A model generated the notes under the pieces. The model did no database searches. It saw nothing but the letters and a program-made list of their open reading frames with translations, and was not told the origin of the DNA. Positions 1 through 9,294 of a stretch of 64,000 nucleotides of DNA are shown piece after piece (position 1 is the first letter of the stretch; each line of letters begins with the position of its first letter). Origin of the DNA: Ruania alba (GTDB lineage: Bacteria > Actinomycetota > Actinomycetes > Actinomycetales > Beutenbergiaceae); assembly GCF_900105765.1 (NCBI RefSeq), contig NZ_FNTX01000002.1:930001-994000 (forward strand), in the 5' to 3' direction. The position numbers and the translations under genes were made by a program.

Positions 1-12
1 ACCTACCGCGGA

Positions 13-26
13 AGTGAACGCTCACA
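13..26. promoter_or_regulatory. LacI-type operator-like palindrome upstream of the arabinoside operon
   Basis: The sequence AGTGAACGCTCACA is an almost symmetric palindrome centred on CG (one mismatched pair in the GTGAAC/GCTCAC halves), the usual form of LacI-family operators. It lies 19 bp upstream of a -35 element for the first glycoside hydrolase gene. A matching regulator would have to lie outside this window. Function is inferred from symmetry only. Confidence 0.35.
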
Positions 27-44
27 TCCCATTCTGTCCTGCTG

Positions 45-74
45 TTGACAACGCTGAATGATGGCGCCTACTGT
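45..74 (+). promoter_or_regulatory. sigma70-type promoter of the arabinoside utilisation operon
   Basis: A perfect TTGACA (45-50) is followed after 18 nt by TACTGT (69-74), a fair actinobacterial -10. Transcription from here would give a leader of about 25 nt carrying the GAAGGAG ribosome binding site (95-101) before the GTG start at 107. Confidence 0.5.
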
Positions 75-106
75 CGTCCGCAGTTCACCCCCGCGAAGGA
101 GCAGAT

Positions 107-2017
107 GTGACCCAGCAGCAGGTGGCACCGACGCCCACCTCCCCCGCCTCCGGCCACGCGGTCGCGGTGGCGCCGGCCATCCCCCGGGCAGGCACCGCTC
201 GCCGCAGCCCGCTCGATATGCGGTCCGTCCGCCTCAGCCCCGAGGGCACCCTCGGCGCCTGGCAGCAGCGCAACGCCGGGGCCACCATCGGTCACTGCAT
301 CGCGAACCTGGAGAGCTCCGGGGTGCTGGACAACTTCCGCCGCGTGATCGGCGAGTCCGGCGCCGGCTACCGCGGCTTCGTCTTCGCCGACTCCGACCTC
401 TACAAGACCATCGAGGCCGTCGCCTGGGAGATCGCCCGCACCGGCACCACCGAGTGGGACGCCTGGCTCGACGACGTGATCGCCCTGGTCGCACGGGTGC
501 AGGAGCCCTCCGGGTACGTGATGAGCTGGATCCAAGGGCCGCACCCGGAGAAGAAGTTCGCCGAGCTCGAGTGGACGCACGAGATGTACGTGGCCGGGCA
601 CATGATCCAGGCCGCCGTCGCCCTCTCCCGCGCCGCCGGCCGCGACGATCTGCTCACCCTCGCCCGCCGCTTCGCCGACCTGCTCGACCGCCGGTTCGGC
701 CCCGGCCGCGAGGAGGGCATCTGCGGCCACCCGGAGATCGAGACCGCCCTGGTCGAGCTGTACCGGCACACCGGCGAGCGCCGCTACCTCACCCTCGCCG
801 AGCGGATGATCGACCTGCGCGGTACCGGGCTGCTCAAGGTCGGCGGCCTGGGCGCCACCTACTTCCAGGACCACGCCCCCGTCCGGGAGGCGAGGGACGC
901 CGTCGGGCATGCTGTGCGCCAGCTGTACCTGAACGCCGGGGCCACCGACGTGCACCTGGAGACCGGGGACGCCACCCTGCTCGAGGCGATGCACGCACAG
1001 TGGGCCAGCGTCCACCACCGCAAGATGTACCTCACCGGGGCGTTCGGTTCCCGGCACCGGGACGAGGCCTTCGGCGACGACTACGAGCTGCCCTCGGACC
1101 GCGCCTACGCCGAGACCTGCGCCACCATCGCCGATGTGCACTGGACCTGGCGGATGCTGCTCGCCGCCGAACGCCCGGTCGCCGCCTACGCCGAGACCAT
1201 CGAGCGCGAGCTGCACAACGCCCTCGCCGCCGCGGTGGACTCCACCTGCACCCGGTTCTTCTACGCCAACCCGCTGCAGCTGCGCCCGGACCGGTTCAGC
1301 GAGGAGAACGCCCCCCGGGACCGGCAGCCCTGGTACTCCTGCGCCTGCTGCCCGCCGAACCTGGCCCGCCTGGTGGCTCAGCTCGGGTCGTACGTGGCCT
1401 CGGCCACGGCTGAGGAGCTGGCGCTCCACCTGTTCGCCGATGCCGAGATCGATGTGCCGGCGCACCTGGGCGGGGGCACGCTGCGCGTGGCCACCCGCTA
1501 CCCCGACGACGGACAGGTCACCCTGGCCGTGTCGGGATCGGCTGGTCTTCGGATCGCCGTGCGGGTGCCGAGCTGGTCCTCGGGCACCACGCTCGACGGC
1601 GATCCGGTCACCCCGGACGAGGACGGCTACCTGCGCCTGGATCTCAGCGGAGAGGCCACCCTCGCCCTGGACCTGACCCCACGCTGGACCCGGGCGCACC
1701 ACCGCACGGACGCACTGCGCGGGGCCCGGGCGATCGAGGTGGGCCCCCGGGTGTACTGCGTGGAGCAGGTGGACCTGCCCGACGGCGTCGCGTTGGACGA
1801 CGTGCTCGTCGCCGATGGTGCCGTGCTGAGCAGGCAGGAGCAGGGCGGGCAGGTGCGGGTGGGGCTGCATGGCACCGTCCGGGCTGCCACTGACGAGTTG
1901 TACCCGGCCCCCGGGCAGTCCACGGAAACCACCGAGGTGGAGATCACCGCCGTTCCGTTCGCCTCATGGGGCAACCGGGGCAGCACGGCGATGCGGGTAT
2001 GGATCCCGGTCGTCTGA
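107..2017 (+). CDS. GH127 family beta-L-arabinofuranosidase (DUF1680)
   Basis: The 636-residue protein fits glycoside hydrolase family 127, zinc-dependent cysteine glycosidases that release beta-linked L-arabinofuranose. The family signatures are visible: E336-T-C338 followed by the C414-C415-P-P-N motif, matching the Glu/Cys/Cys/Cys zinc site and cysteine nucleophile described for Bifidobacterium HypBA1. There is no signal peptide, so it should act in the cytoplasm on imported oligosaccharides. The GTG start at 107 is chosen because GAAGGAG lies at 95-101. It heads an operon with an ABC importer and two more hydrolase-like genes, which supports a role in arabinoside breakdown. Exact linkage specificity is not visible. 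Confidence 0.88.
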   Translation: MTQQQVAPTPTSPASGHAVAVAPAIPRAGTARRSPLDMRSVRLSPEGTLGAWQQRNAGATIGHCIANLESSGVLDNFRRVIGESGAGYRGFVFADSDLYKTIEAVAWEIARTGTTEWDAWLDDVIALVARVQEPSGYVMSWIQGPHPEKKFAELEWTHEMYVAGHMIQAAVALSRAAGRDDLLTLARRFADLLDRRFGPGREEGICGHPEIETALVELYRHTGERRYLTLAERMIDLRGTGLLKVGGLGATYFQDHAPVREARDAVGHAVRQLYLNAGATDVHLETGDATLLEAMHAQWASVHHRKMYLTGAFGSRHRDEAFGDDYELPSDRAYAETCATIADVHWTWRMLLAAERPVAAYAETIERELHNALAAAVDSTCTRFFYANPLQLRPDRFSEENAPRDRQPWYSCACCPPNLARLVAQLGSYVASATAEELALHLFADAEIDVPAHLGGGTLRVATRYPDDGQVTLAVSGSAGLRIAVRVPSWSSGTTLDGDPVTPDEDGYLRLDLSGEATLALDLTPRWTRAHHRTDALRGARAIEVGPRVYCVEQVDLPDGVALDDVLVADGAVLSRQEQGGQVRVGLHGTVRAATDELYPAPGQSTETTEVEITAVPFASWGNRGSTAMRVWIPVV

Positions 2018-2069
2018 ACCTGAAGAACTGGCGCGGCCGCACGGTCGTGCACGGACTCGAGGAGGAGTC

Positions 2070-3695
2070 ATGAACCACATCACGAAGAGGTGGCGTTACG
2101 CACCCGCCGTGGCCGCAGCGACCGCCGGTGCGCTCGCGCTCACCGCCTGCTCCGGCGGCAGCGATGGGAACGAGGGCGGCGGCGGGGGAGGCACCCTCCA
2201 GGTGCTCGTGCTCAAGCACCCGCTCACCGGGTCGATGGCCGACATGGCCTGGGTCGGCGACCTGGAGGAGACAGCCGGGGTGACCATCGAATGGGAAGAG
2301 GTCTCCGCCGACTGGGACCAGAAGAAGTCCACGATGCTTGCCGCCGGGGACATCCCCGATCTCATCGTCGGCGTGAACTCGATCACGAACGCCGACCAGG
2401 CCACCTTCACCGGCCTGTTCGAGGACCTCAGCGACGACATGGACGCGCTGCCGAACGTGGCCGCCATGTTCGAGGCGCTGCCCGAGACCGAGCAGATGGC
2501 TACCAGCACCGACGGCGAGATCTACGGTCTGCCCAGCTATCGGCGGTTCTGGCCGGACACCGCCACCCGGCAGTTCATCAACCAGCAGTGGTTGGACACC
2601 CTCGGCCTGGAGGAGCCGACCACCTGGGATGAGCTGCACGAGGTGCTGCTGGCGTTTAAGGAGGAGGACGCGAACGGCAACGGCGACCCGAACGATGAGA
2701 TCCCGATGGACTGGGCCCCGGCCGGTGACACCGGCTTCGGCTTCTTCCAACCCACCGTGCTGCTCGGCAGCCTCGGCATGCCGATCTCCGACGGCGGCGG
2801 CCAGGGCTACTTTGTCGAGGACGGGCAGGTGGGCAACTTCCTGAACGACGAGCGGTACCGCGACCTGATCGCCTTCCTGCACGAGCTCTACGCCGACGGC
2901 CTGATCAGCCAGGACGTGATGACCCAGGACTACTCCGCGTACCAGTCCGTGGCGCGTGGCGACGGGGACGACGCCCGGGTGGGATTCACCTGGGGATGGA
3001 CCGGTTCGGACCGCGTGGGCGCCCAACTGGCCGACCAGTACAGCGCGATGTCACCGCTCATGGGCGACGCCTCGATGGACCCGAGCGAGCTGACGTGGTC
3101 CTATGACGCGTACGGCCTCAACTACGGGGTCAACTCGATCACCATGTCGGCTCAGAGCGACAACCGTGAGGCCGCCCTCGCTGTGATCAACGGCTTCTAC
3201 GACCAGGACATCTCCGTGCAGTCCTTGTGGGGCGATCTCGGGGAGAACGTCGAAAGCACCGGTGAGGGCAGCTACGAGGTGCTGCCGCCCGCCGACGGTG
3301 AGACCGACCCGTCCTCCTGGAAGTGGACCACCACGCTCGCCGACAACAGCCCCGGCTGGATCCGCGACGACATCGAGGTGACTCTCCCCTCGGACCTGCA
3401 GGAAGCGGTGGAGCAGTACGAGCCGCTCGCCGACGCCGTCGAGAACGTGGACCCCACCACCGACATCTTCCCCGGTGCGCTGATCCGGATGAGCGAAGAG
3501 GACCTGAACCAGCTCTCGCTCAACAACACCGCTGTGTTCGGGATCGCGATGCAGCGATGGGCCACCTGGATCACCGAGGGCGGCGTGGAGGACGAGTGGG
3601 ACGCCTACGTGGCCGAGGTGGAGGGCTCCGGCCTGACGCAGAACATCGAGATCCATCAGAGCTACTACGACGAGTTCGCCGCCTCGCAGGGGTGA
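2070..3695 (+). CDS. ABC transporter solute-binding lipoprotein, LplA/oligosaccharide type
   Basis: A 541-residue extracellular substrate-binding protein. It begins with a basic segment, a hydrophobic alanine-rich stretch and the lipobox L-T-A-C, then a Gly/Ser/Glu-rich linker, so it should be a membrane-anchored lipoprotein. Its length (about 540 residues) and the LplB/YtcP-type permeases behind it fit the large CUT1 subgroup that binds complex oligosaccharides. The ATG at 2070 has a strong GGAGGAG at 2061-2067. No ATPase gene is present in the operon, as is usual for these systems, which share an MsmK/UgpC-type ATPase encoded elsewhere. The substrate is probably an arabino-oligosaccharide, judged from the flanking GH127 genes. 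Confidence 0.88.
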   Translation: MNHITKRWRYAPAVAAATAGALALTACSGGSDGNEGGGGGGTLQVLVLKHPLTGSMADMAWVGDLEETAGVTIEWEEVSADWDQKKSTMLAAGDIPDLIVGVNSITNADQATFTGLFEDLSDDMDALPNVAAMFEALPETEQMATSTDGEIYGLPSYRRFWPDTATRQFINQQWLDTLGLEEPTTWDELHEVLLAFKEEDANGNGDPNDEIPMDWAPAGDTGFGFFQPTVLLGSLGMPISDGGGQGYFVEDGQVGNFLNDERYRDLIAFLHELYADGLISQDVMTQDYSAYQSVARGDGDDARVGFTWGWTGSDRVGAQLADQYSAMSPLMGDASMDPSELTWSYDAYGLNYGVNSITMSAQSDNREAALAVINGFYDQDISVQSLWGDLGENVESTGEGSYEVLPPADGETDPSSWKWTTTLADNSPGWIRDDIEVTLPSDLQEAVEQYEPLADAVENVDPTTDIFPGALIRMSEEDLNQLSLNNTAVFGIAMQRWATWITEGGVEDEWDAYVAEVEGSGLTQNIEIHQSYYDEFAASQG

Positions 3696-3719
3696 GCAAA
3701 CAGTCCAACGACGGGGTGT

Positions 3720-3758
3720 GGGCGGTGCGGGCCGATGAGCAGTCCGACCGCACCGCCC
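3720..3758 (+). terminator. intra-operon hairpin between binding protein and permeases
   Basis: GGGCGGTGCGG (3720-3730) and CCGCACCGCCC (3748-3758) form a perfect 11-bp stem with a 17-nt loop. It follows the binding-protein stop codon and precedes the permease ribosome binding site. There is no T-tract. Hairpins in this position commonly attenuate or protect the upstream mRNA so that the binding protein is made in excess. Confidence 0.55.
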
Positions 3759-3784
3759 GCCCCCGCTGATCGAAGGAGATCACC

Positions 3785-4771
3785 GTGACCGCGACGAGGA
3801 CGGGGCCCGTACGGGCGCCGGGCGTGGTGCCCTCGCGGGGCCCGACCCGCACGCCACCGAGAGGGATCGCGATGCTGCGCCGGCACATGCATCGCTATTG
3901 GCAACTGTGGGTGATGGCCCTTCCCGCCATCGGCTTTGTGGTCCTGTTCGCCTATGTGCCGATGTACGGGCTGCAGCTGGCGTTCCGGGAGTTCGACTTC
4001 GCTGCCGGGCTCACCGGTGGCGAGTGGGTCGGGCTGAAGTACTTCCACCAGTTCTTCGAGAGCCCGCAGTTCTGGATGCTGATCCGCAACACCGTGGTGA
4101 TCAGCGTGACCACCCTGGTGGTGGGCTTCGTGGCCCCGATCGCGCTGGCGCTGATGGTGAACCAGGTGATCGGACGCCGTCGGAAGAAGTTCCTGCAGAC
4201 GGCCACCTACCTGCCGCACTTCATCTCGATCGTGGTGATCGTCGGGATGCTGCAGGTGTTCCTCTCCCCGTCCTCGGGTCTGATCACCCGGGTGGCCGAG
4301 ATGATCGGCTTCAGCGGCACGAACTTCCTTGGTGACGCCGGAGCGTTCGTGCCGGTCTACGTGATCTCCGAGGTGTGGCAGCACGCCGGGTGGAACAGCA
4401 TCATCTATCTCGCGGCGCTGGCCAGCGTGGACACCCAACTGTACGAGGCCGCCCGGATCGACGGGGCGGGGCGGGTCACGATCATCCGCCACATCGACAT
4501 CCCCGCGCTGGTGCCCACGATGATCGTGCTGTTCATCCTGAACATGGGCACGGTACTGAGCACCGGCTTCGAGAAGATCTTCCTGATGCAGAACCCCTTG
4601 AACCTGGGGGTCTCAGAGGTGCTCGCCACCTACGTGTACAAGATCGGCATCCTGTCCAACCAGTTCAGCTACGGCACGGCGATCGGGTTGTTCAACACGC
4701 TGATCAACTTCACCTTCCTGGTGGTCACGAACCAGGTCGCCAAGCGCGTCTCCAACACGAGTCTGTGGTGA
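3785..4771 (+). CDS. ABC sugar transporter permease, LplB type
   Basis: A 328-residue inner-membrane permease with about six hydrophobic helices after a charged N-terminal extension of roughly 35 residues. The motif around VPMYGLQLAFREF and the cytoplasmic EAA loop (LYEAARIDGAGRVTIIRHIDIPAL) are typical of the LplB subgroup of binding-protein-dependent transporters. The GTG start at 3785 is preceded by AAGGAG (3773-3778). The next permease starts inside its stop codon (GTGA overlap), so the two halves of the channel are translationally coupled. Confidence 0.9.
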   Translation: MTATRTGPVRAPGVVPSRGPTRTPPRGIAMLRRHMHRYWQLWVMALPAIGFVVLFAYVPMYGLQLAFREFDFAAGLTGGEWVGLKYFHQFFESPQFWMLIRNTVVISVTTLVVGFVAPIALALMVNQVIGRRRKKFLQTATYLPHFISIVVIVGMLQVFLSPSSGLITRVAEMIGFSGTNFLGDAGAFVPVYVISEVWQHAGWNSIIYLAALASVDTQLYEAARIDGAGRVTIIRHIDIPALVPTMIVLFILNMGTVLSTGFEKIFLMQNPLNLGVSEVLATYVYKIGILSNQFSYGTAIGLFNTLINFTFLVVTNQVAKRVSNTSLW

Positions 4772-5685
4772 GCCTCATGCGACTTTCCGCCCTCAAGTAC
4801 CGCACCCCCGGCGACCTCGCGTTCACGGTCGGGTTGGTCCTCACGTGCGCGCTGGTGCTGTTCGTGACGTTGTACCCGATCTACTTCGTGGTGATCGCAT
4901 CCGTCTCGGATCCGACGATGGTGGCCACCGGGCGCGTGTGGTTCATCCCGCAGGGGATCTCCTGGTTCGGGTACGAACAGATCCTGGCCGACGAGCGAAT
5001 CTGGACCGGCTACCGGAACACGATCCTCTACACCGTGGTGGGCACGGCGGTGAACCTGCTGGTGACCCTGCCGGCCGCGTACGCCCTCTCCCGGCGCGAA
5101 TTCCGCCCGCGGAAGGTGCTGATGTTCTTCTTCGCCTTCACGATGTTCTTCAACGGCGGGCTGATCCCGATGTACCTGCTGCTGCGGGACCTGAACCTGC
5201 TGGACAACTGGCTGGTGTTCATCCTCCCGACCGCGGTGAACGTCTACAACCTGATCATCGCCCGGGCGTTCTTCGAGAACTCCCTGCCCGAGGAGCTTTA
5301 CGAGGCGGCCACGATCGACGGGTCGAACTACTTCCAGTTCTTCCTCAAGATGGCGCTGCCGCTGTCCATGGCGATCATCTCGGTGATCGGCCTGTACTAC
5401 CTCGTGCAGCACTGGAACGACTTCTTCACCGGTCTGGTGTTCGTGCGCGACTACGACAAGCAACCGTTGCAGATCGTGCTGCGCGACATCCTCATCTCCA
5501 ACCAGGCCTTCTCCGGCGGAGCCGGCGGATCGGGTGGTTCCGGCGGCGGCAGCTACGCCCAGCAGTACGCCGACCAGATCAAGTACGGCGTGATCGTGGT
5601 CTCCACGCTGCCGGTGATCGTGCTCTACCCCTTCCTGCAGCGGTACTTCGAGAAGGGCGTGATGATCGGGTCGGTGAAGGGCTGA
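4768..5685 (+). CDS. ABC sugar transporter permease, YtcP/AraQ type
   Basis: The partner permease of about 305 residues with six predicted membrane helices and the EAA loop (EELYEAATIDGSNYFQFF). The GTG at 4768 overlaps the upstream stop (GTGA); an ATG at 4777 is the alternative start. An unusual Gly/Ser-rich segment (GGAGGSGGSGGGS) sits just before the last helix, where related proteins usually have a short polar loop. The stop overlaps the ATG of the YesL-like gene (TGATG). Confidence 0.9.
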   Translation: MSLMRLSALKYRTPGDLAFTVGLVLTCALVLFVTLYPIYFVVIASVSDPTMVATGRVWFIPQGISWFGYEQILADERIWTGYRNTILYTVVGTAVNLLVTLPAAYALSRREFRPRKVLMFFFAFTMFFNGGLIPMYLLLRDLNLLDNWLVFILPTAVNVYNLIIARAFFENSLPEELYEAATIDGSNYFQFFLKMALPLSMAIISVIGLYYLVQHWNDFFTGLVFVRDYDKQPLQIVLRDILISNQAFSGGAGGSGGSGGGSYAQQYADQIKYGVIVVSTLPVIVLYPFLQRYFEKGVMIGSVKG

Positions 5686-6359
5686 TGCAGCGCCTGCTCG
5701 ACTGGCACCAGCGGATCGGCCGACTCGGGCTGCGGCTGCTGTGCCTGCACCTGCTCTGGGTGGTCTGGACGCTGCGCGGAGGGATCGTCCTCGGCCTGTT
5801 CCCCGCCACCTCCGCCGTGCACGGGGTCCTCCGCGACGACGCCCGCCACGCCCAGCAGCACCCCGATGACCCGCCCACGCTGGCCGGCCTGCGGTCCCGG
5901 TTCGCCGAGCTGTGGCGGGCCGAGTTCGGCTCCGCGAACCGGCTCGGCGCAGTGTTGAGCGTGATCTGGGCCGTGCTGCTGATCGACCGGGTCCTGGTCA
6001 CCCAGCTCGACCTGGGCGACCTGGGCCCCGCACTGGCCGGGGCACACACGGTGGCCGGGGTGGTTCTCGCTGTGCTCACCGTGACCGTCTGGCCGCTGCA
6101 GGCCCACTTCGACGACGGCGCTCGCGGCCTGCTGCGCCGCAGCCTTGTGCTGGTGGCCGGCCGCCCCGCCATCGGTGCGCTCACCGCCGCGGGTGCCGCG
6201 CTCGTGCTCTACGCCTACTACCTCGTCCCCGGACTGGTCCCCGTCTTCGGGGTGGCCGCGCCTGCTGCTATCGCTACTGCCTGCATGTGGCGGACCGGGG
6301 TGCTCGCCGCCCCGGCTTCCGCGCCTGCACCCGCATCACCCCTCATTCCCGCCCACTGA
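5685..6359 (+). CDS. YesL-like DUF624 membrane protein
   Basis: A 224-residue protein with four to five hydrophobic segments. The N-terminus (around LLWVVWTLRGGIVLGLFPATSAV) resembles DUF624/YesL proteins, which accompany LplABC-type importers and rhamnogalacturonan or arabinan genes in many Gram-positive bacteria. Its biochemical role is unknown; an accessory role for the transporter is inferred from the gene order. The ATG overlaps the permease stop codon. Confidence 0.75.
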   Translation: MQRLLDWHQRIGRLGLRLLCLHLLWVVWTLRGGIVLGLFPATSAVHGVLRDDARHAQQHPDDPPTLAGLRSRFAELWRAEFGSANRLGAVLSVIWAVLLIDRVLVTQLDLGDLGPALAGAHTVAGVVLAVLTVTVWPLQAHFDDGARGLLRRSLVLVAGRPAIGALTAAGAALVLYAYYLVPGLVPVFGVAAPAAIATACMWRTGVLAAPASAPAPASPLIPAH

Positions 6360-6372
6360 CGGAAAGGCTCCC

Positions 6373-8145
6373 ATGACCAGCGAGTCCCCGGTCGCTCCCC
6401 GGCTGCGGTCTCTCGGCTACACCGGCCAGGTCCAGCTGCACGGCGATCTCGGAGACCGGATCGCCGACGCCGCCGAGACCTACCTGGGGATGCCGCCGGA
6501 GGATGTGCTGCACGGTTTCCGGCAGCAGGCCGGGCTCCCGGCGCCCGGTGAGCCGATGACCGGGTGGTCCCGGGTGACCACGCAGCCCACCTTCGGTCAG
6601 TGGGTCTCCGGCCTGGCCCGGCTCGGGGCGACCGCGGGCATCCCGGAGGCGACCGAGCGGGCCGTGCAGCTGGTGGACGGTTTCGCGGAGACCGTCGGGG
6701 CGGACGGTGACACCCGGATGTCGCTCTACGGGTACGAGAAGCTGCTCTGCGGGCTCGTCGACACCGCGCTTTATGCCGGGCACCAGCCGGCTCTGGACCT
6801 GCTGGACCGCACCGTTCCATGGGCAGCCCGCACCCTGGAGCAGGACCGGCCCGCCGCCCACGCCGCGAACTTCGCCGGCGGGATCATCACGCCCACCTCG
6901 CACGCCCGCACCATCGAGTGGTACACCCTCGCGGAGAACCTGCACCGCGGGTACCTCGCCGGCGCCGACCCCGCTGCTGAGGAGTTCGCCCGGCTGTGGC
7001 ACTACGACTCCTACTGGGACCGCTTCGCCGAGGCACCCGAGCCCGGGCGCCCGTGGGACGTGCCCGTCTGGTTGCACGCCTACTCGCACGTGAACACCTT
7101 CGCCTCCGCGGCGGCCGCCTATGAGGTGACCGGGGAGCCGCACTATCTCGAGATCCTGCGCAACGCCCACGAGTACTTCACCACCACCCAGACCTACGCC
7201 ACCGGCGGGTACGGCCCGAGCGAGTTCACCCTGCCCGAGGACGGGGCGCTCGGCCGCAGCCTGGAGTGGCGTACCGATACCGCCGAGATCGTCTGCGGGA
7301 CCTGGGCGGCGTTCAAGCTGTGCACCGCGCTGCTGCGATTCACCGGGGAGGCCCGGTATGCCGACTGGGTCGAACAGCTCGTGTTCTCCGGGATCGGGGC
7401 CGTCACGCCGGTGCGCCCGGGTGGGCGCTCGCCCTACTACCAGGACTACCGGCTCGGCATCGCCACCAAGCTGCCGCACTGGGACGACTGGCCGTGCTGC
7501 TCGGGTACGTACCTGCAGTGCGTGGCGCACCTGCCGGAACTGGTCTACCACGCCCACGACGGCGGAGTGTCGGTGGCCCTGTACGTCCCCTCCACCCTCA
7601 CGTGGGAGCAGGACGGACGCGAGCTCACCCTGACCCAGCGCACCGACTTCCCGGCCGGGGACACCACGACCCTGACTGTGCGCAACCCGGGCGAGCCGTG
7701 CCGGTTCACCCTCAGGCTCCGGGTCCCGCCCTGGAGTGAGGACTTCCAGGTGAGGGTGAACGGGGAGGTGACCTCCGCCGTCGGGAATCACGGCTGGGTG
7801 GAGGTGGATCGCGACTGGACCGATGGGGATGAGGTGATCGTGCGCCTGGGCGCCCGGCTGCGGGTGCTGCCGGTGGACCGCTGGCACCCGCACCGGGTGG
7901 CGTTCGCGCACGGGCCGGTGGTGCTGGCGCAGAACGCCGACTGGACCATGCCGATCTCGCTGCCCACGCCGTGGCAGATGGTGGACCTGGAGGCCGCGTT
8001 CACCCGCGAGGACCCCCTGGTCTACCGGCCGGTCGGGGTGGGCACCGCGCGGCTGCCCCTGGGTCGGATGGCCCCGCTCTCCGAAGTGCCGGACCGCATC
8101 CCGTATCGCGTCTATCACGACCTCGACAACCCCCGGATCGTGTAG
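6373..8145 (+). CDS. GH127-related (DUF1680) glycoside hydrolase with a variant metal-site motif
   Basis: A 590-residue soluble protein related to the GH127/GH146 beta-L-arabinofuranosidase clan. It has an N-terminal all-alpha barrel region and a C-terminal beta region (around RFTLRLRVPPWSEDFQVRVNG) as expected. The W-P-C375-C376-S-G-T motif matches the catalytic and zinc Cys-Cys pair. The upstream E-x-C pair is changed: the sequence reads E305-I-V-C308, one residue longer than the E-T-C of the first gene, so the zinc-binding Glu may be displaced. It may be a divergent subfamily with another substrate. ATG 6373 follows GGAAAGG (6361-6367). Confidence 0.8.
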   Translation: MTSESPVAPRLRSLGYTGQVQLHGDLGDRIADAAETYLGMPPEDVLHGFRQQAGLPAPGEPMTGWSRVTTQPTFGQWVSGLARLGATAGIPEATERAVQLVDGFAETVGADGDTRMSLYGYEKLLCGLVDTALYAGHQPALDLLDRTVPWAARTLEQDRPAAHAANFAGGIITPTSHARTIEWYTLAENLHRGYLAGADPAAEEFARLWHYDSYWDRFAEAPEPGRPWDVPVWLHAYSHVNTFASAAAAYEVTGEPHYLEILRNAHEYFTTTQTYATGGYGPSEFTLPEDGALGRSLEWRTDTAEIVCGTWAAFKLCTALLRFTGEARYADWVEQLVFSGIGAVTPVRPGGRSPYYQDYRLGIATKLPHWDDWPCCSGTYLQCVAHLPELVYHAHDGGVSVALYVPSTLTWEQDGRELTLTQRTDFPAGDTTTLTVRNPGEPCRFTLRLRVPPWSEDFQVRVNGEVTSAVGNHGWVEVDRDWTDGDEVIVRLGARLRVLPVDRWHPHRVAFAHGPVVLAQNADWTMPISLPTPWQMVDLEAAFTREDPLVYRPVGVGTARLPLGRMAPLSEVPDRIPYRVYHDLDNPRIV

Positions 8146-8155
8146 AAGGAGACCT

Positions 8156-9277
8156 GTGCAACTCGAACCGCTCGCCACCACCACCGTCCACCGCGGCGCC
8201 GTCGGGGAGATGGGCTCCCTGTACACCCGCCTCCTGGTCACGGACCCCGACGGTCCGAACGCCGGGGCCATCTTCCTCACCTGGGAGCTGCGCCTCGGTG
8301 TGGCCGACGACGGCGGACCCTCCTTCCCGATCTGGCGCAGTCTGGACGGGGGGCACACCTGGGAGCACCTGGCCGACGTTCCCGACGTGCAGTACGGGTT
8401 CGGCCACCGGTACCAACCGATGCTGTACGAGGTGCCGGAGAGCGTCGGCCACCTGCATCGTGGGGGCCTGCTGCTCGCCGGGAACGCGATCCCGGCGGAC
8501 GGGTCCAGCACCAACCTGGTGCTCTACTCCTCCACGGACTCAGGTGCCACGTGGCAGTACGAATCGACGATAGATTCTGGCGGTCCGGCGATCTACTCCC
8601 CGCGCAGCGACGCGGACACGACCGCCGTCTGGGAACCCGACCTACACGTGATCGGCGGCGAACTGCACTGCTTCTTCGCCGACGAGCGGGAGAAGGAACG
8701 CGGGATGCTGCAGGTGATCGCCCGCCGCTCCAGCACCGACCTGCGCACGTGGTCGGAGAAGGACCTGGTCTCCGGTGTGGGGGACAGGTTCCATCGCCCT
8801 GGCATGTTCGTGGGCACAGGCCAGATGCCCGACGGCGTCCATCGCGCCGTGATCGAGGTGGTGGGACCACCCGAGGTACCGATCCATCTGCTCACCAGCA
8901 GCGACGGTCTCGACTGGGGCGATCCAGCCGCGATCGGCCTGCCGCTCGTGGCCACCGACGGCACCAGCATCTCCGGTACCCCGAACCTCGCCTGGCGGGA
9001 GGTGGGCGGTCAGGTGGAGCTGATCGCGACCGGGCGGCACAGCCTCCGCGACGGGGTGGCCGGCAACCGGGCGCTGCACAGTCTCGACCTGGGCGCCACG
9101 TGGACCTCGTTCGAGCTGCCCACCCCGGCCGAGCGTTCGCTCACCGGCGACGGGTCCGGCTACTCCCAGTCGGTGCGGTGGAACGCCGACGGCGACCTCG
9201 TGCACGCCACGACGGTGCGCTCAGCCACCGGCAGCCATGACGTGGTCGTGACCGTGGCGCGCCGGCACCAGCCGTAG
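8156..9277 (+). CDS. Asp-box (BNR) beta-propeller hydrolase, possibly GH93-like exo-arabinanase
   Basis: A 373-residue protein with three clear Asp-box motifs, S-L-D-G-G-H-T-W (62-69), S-S-T-D-S-G-A-T-W (125-133) and S-L-D-L-G-A-T-W (309-316), the mark of six-bladed sialidase-fold propellers. No signal peptide is seen. In an arabinoside operon the likely family is GH93 (exo-1,5-alpha-L-arabinanase) rather than sialidase, but the Arg triad of sialidases was not assigned either way. GTG 8156 has GAAGGAG at 8145-8151, overlapping the end of the preceding gene. Confidence 0.7.
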   Translation: MQLEPLATTTVHRGAVGEMGSLYTRLLVTDPDGPNAGAIFLTWELRLGVADDGGPSFPIWRSLDGGHTWEHLADVPDVQYGFGHRYQPMLYEVPESVGHLHRGGLLLAGNAIPADGSSTNLVLYSSTDSGATWQYESTIDSGGPAIYSPRSDADTTAVWEPDLHVIGGELHCFFADEREKERGMLQVIARRSSTDLRTWSEKDLVSGVGDRFHRPGMFVGTGQMPDGVHRAVIEVVGPPEVPIHLLTSSDGLDWGDPAAIGLPLVATDGTSISGTPNLAWREVGGQVELIATGRHSLRDGVAGNRALHSLDLGATWTSFELPTPAERSLTGDGSGYSQSVRWNADGDLVHATTVRSATGSHDVVVTVARRHQP

Positions 9278-9294
9278 GGTCATCCTGGTCGCTG

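Noticed and set aside
8156-9277. Sialidase
   Set aside because: Asp boxes are shared by several propeller families, and the neighbouring GH127 genes favour an arabinan-active enzyme; the sialidase Arg triad was not identified.
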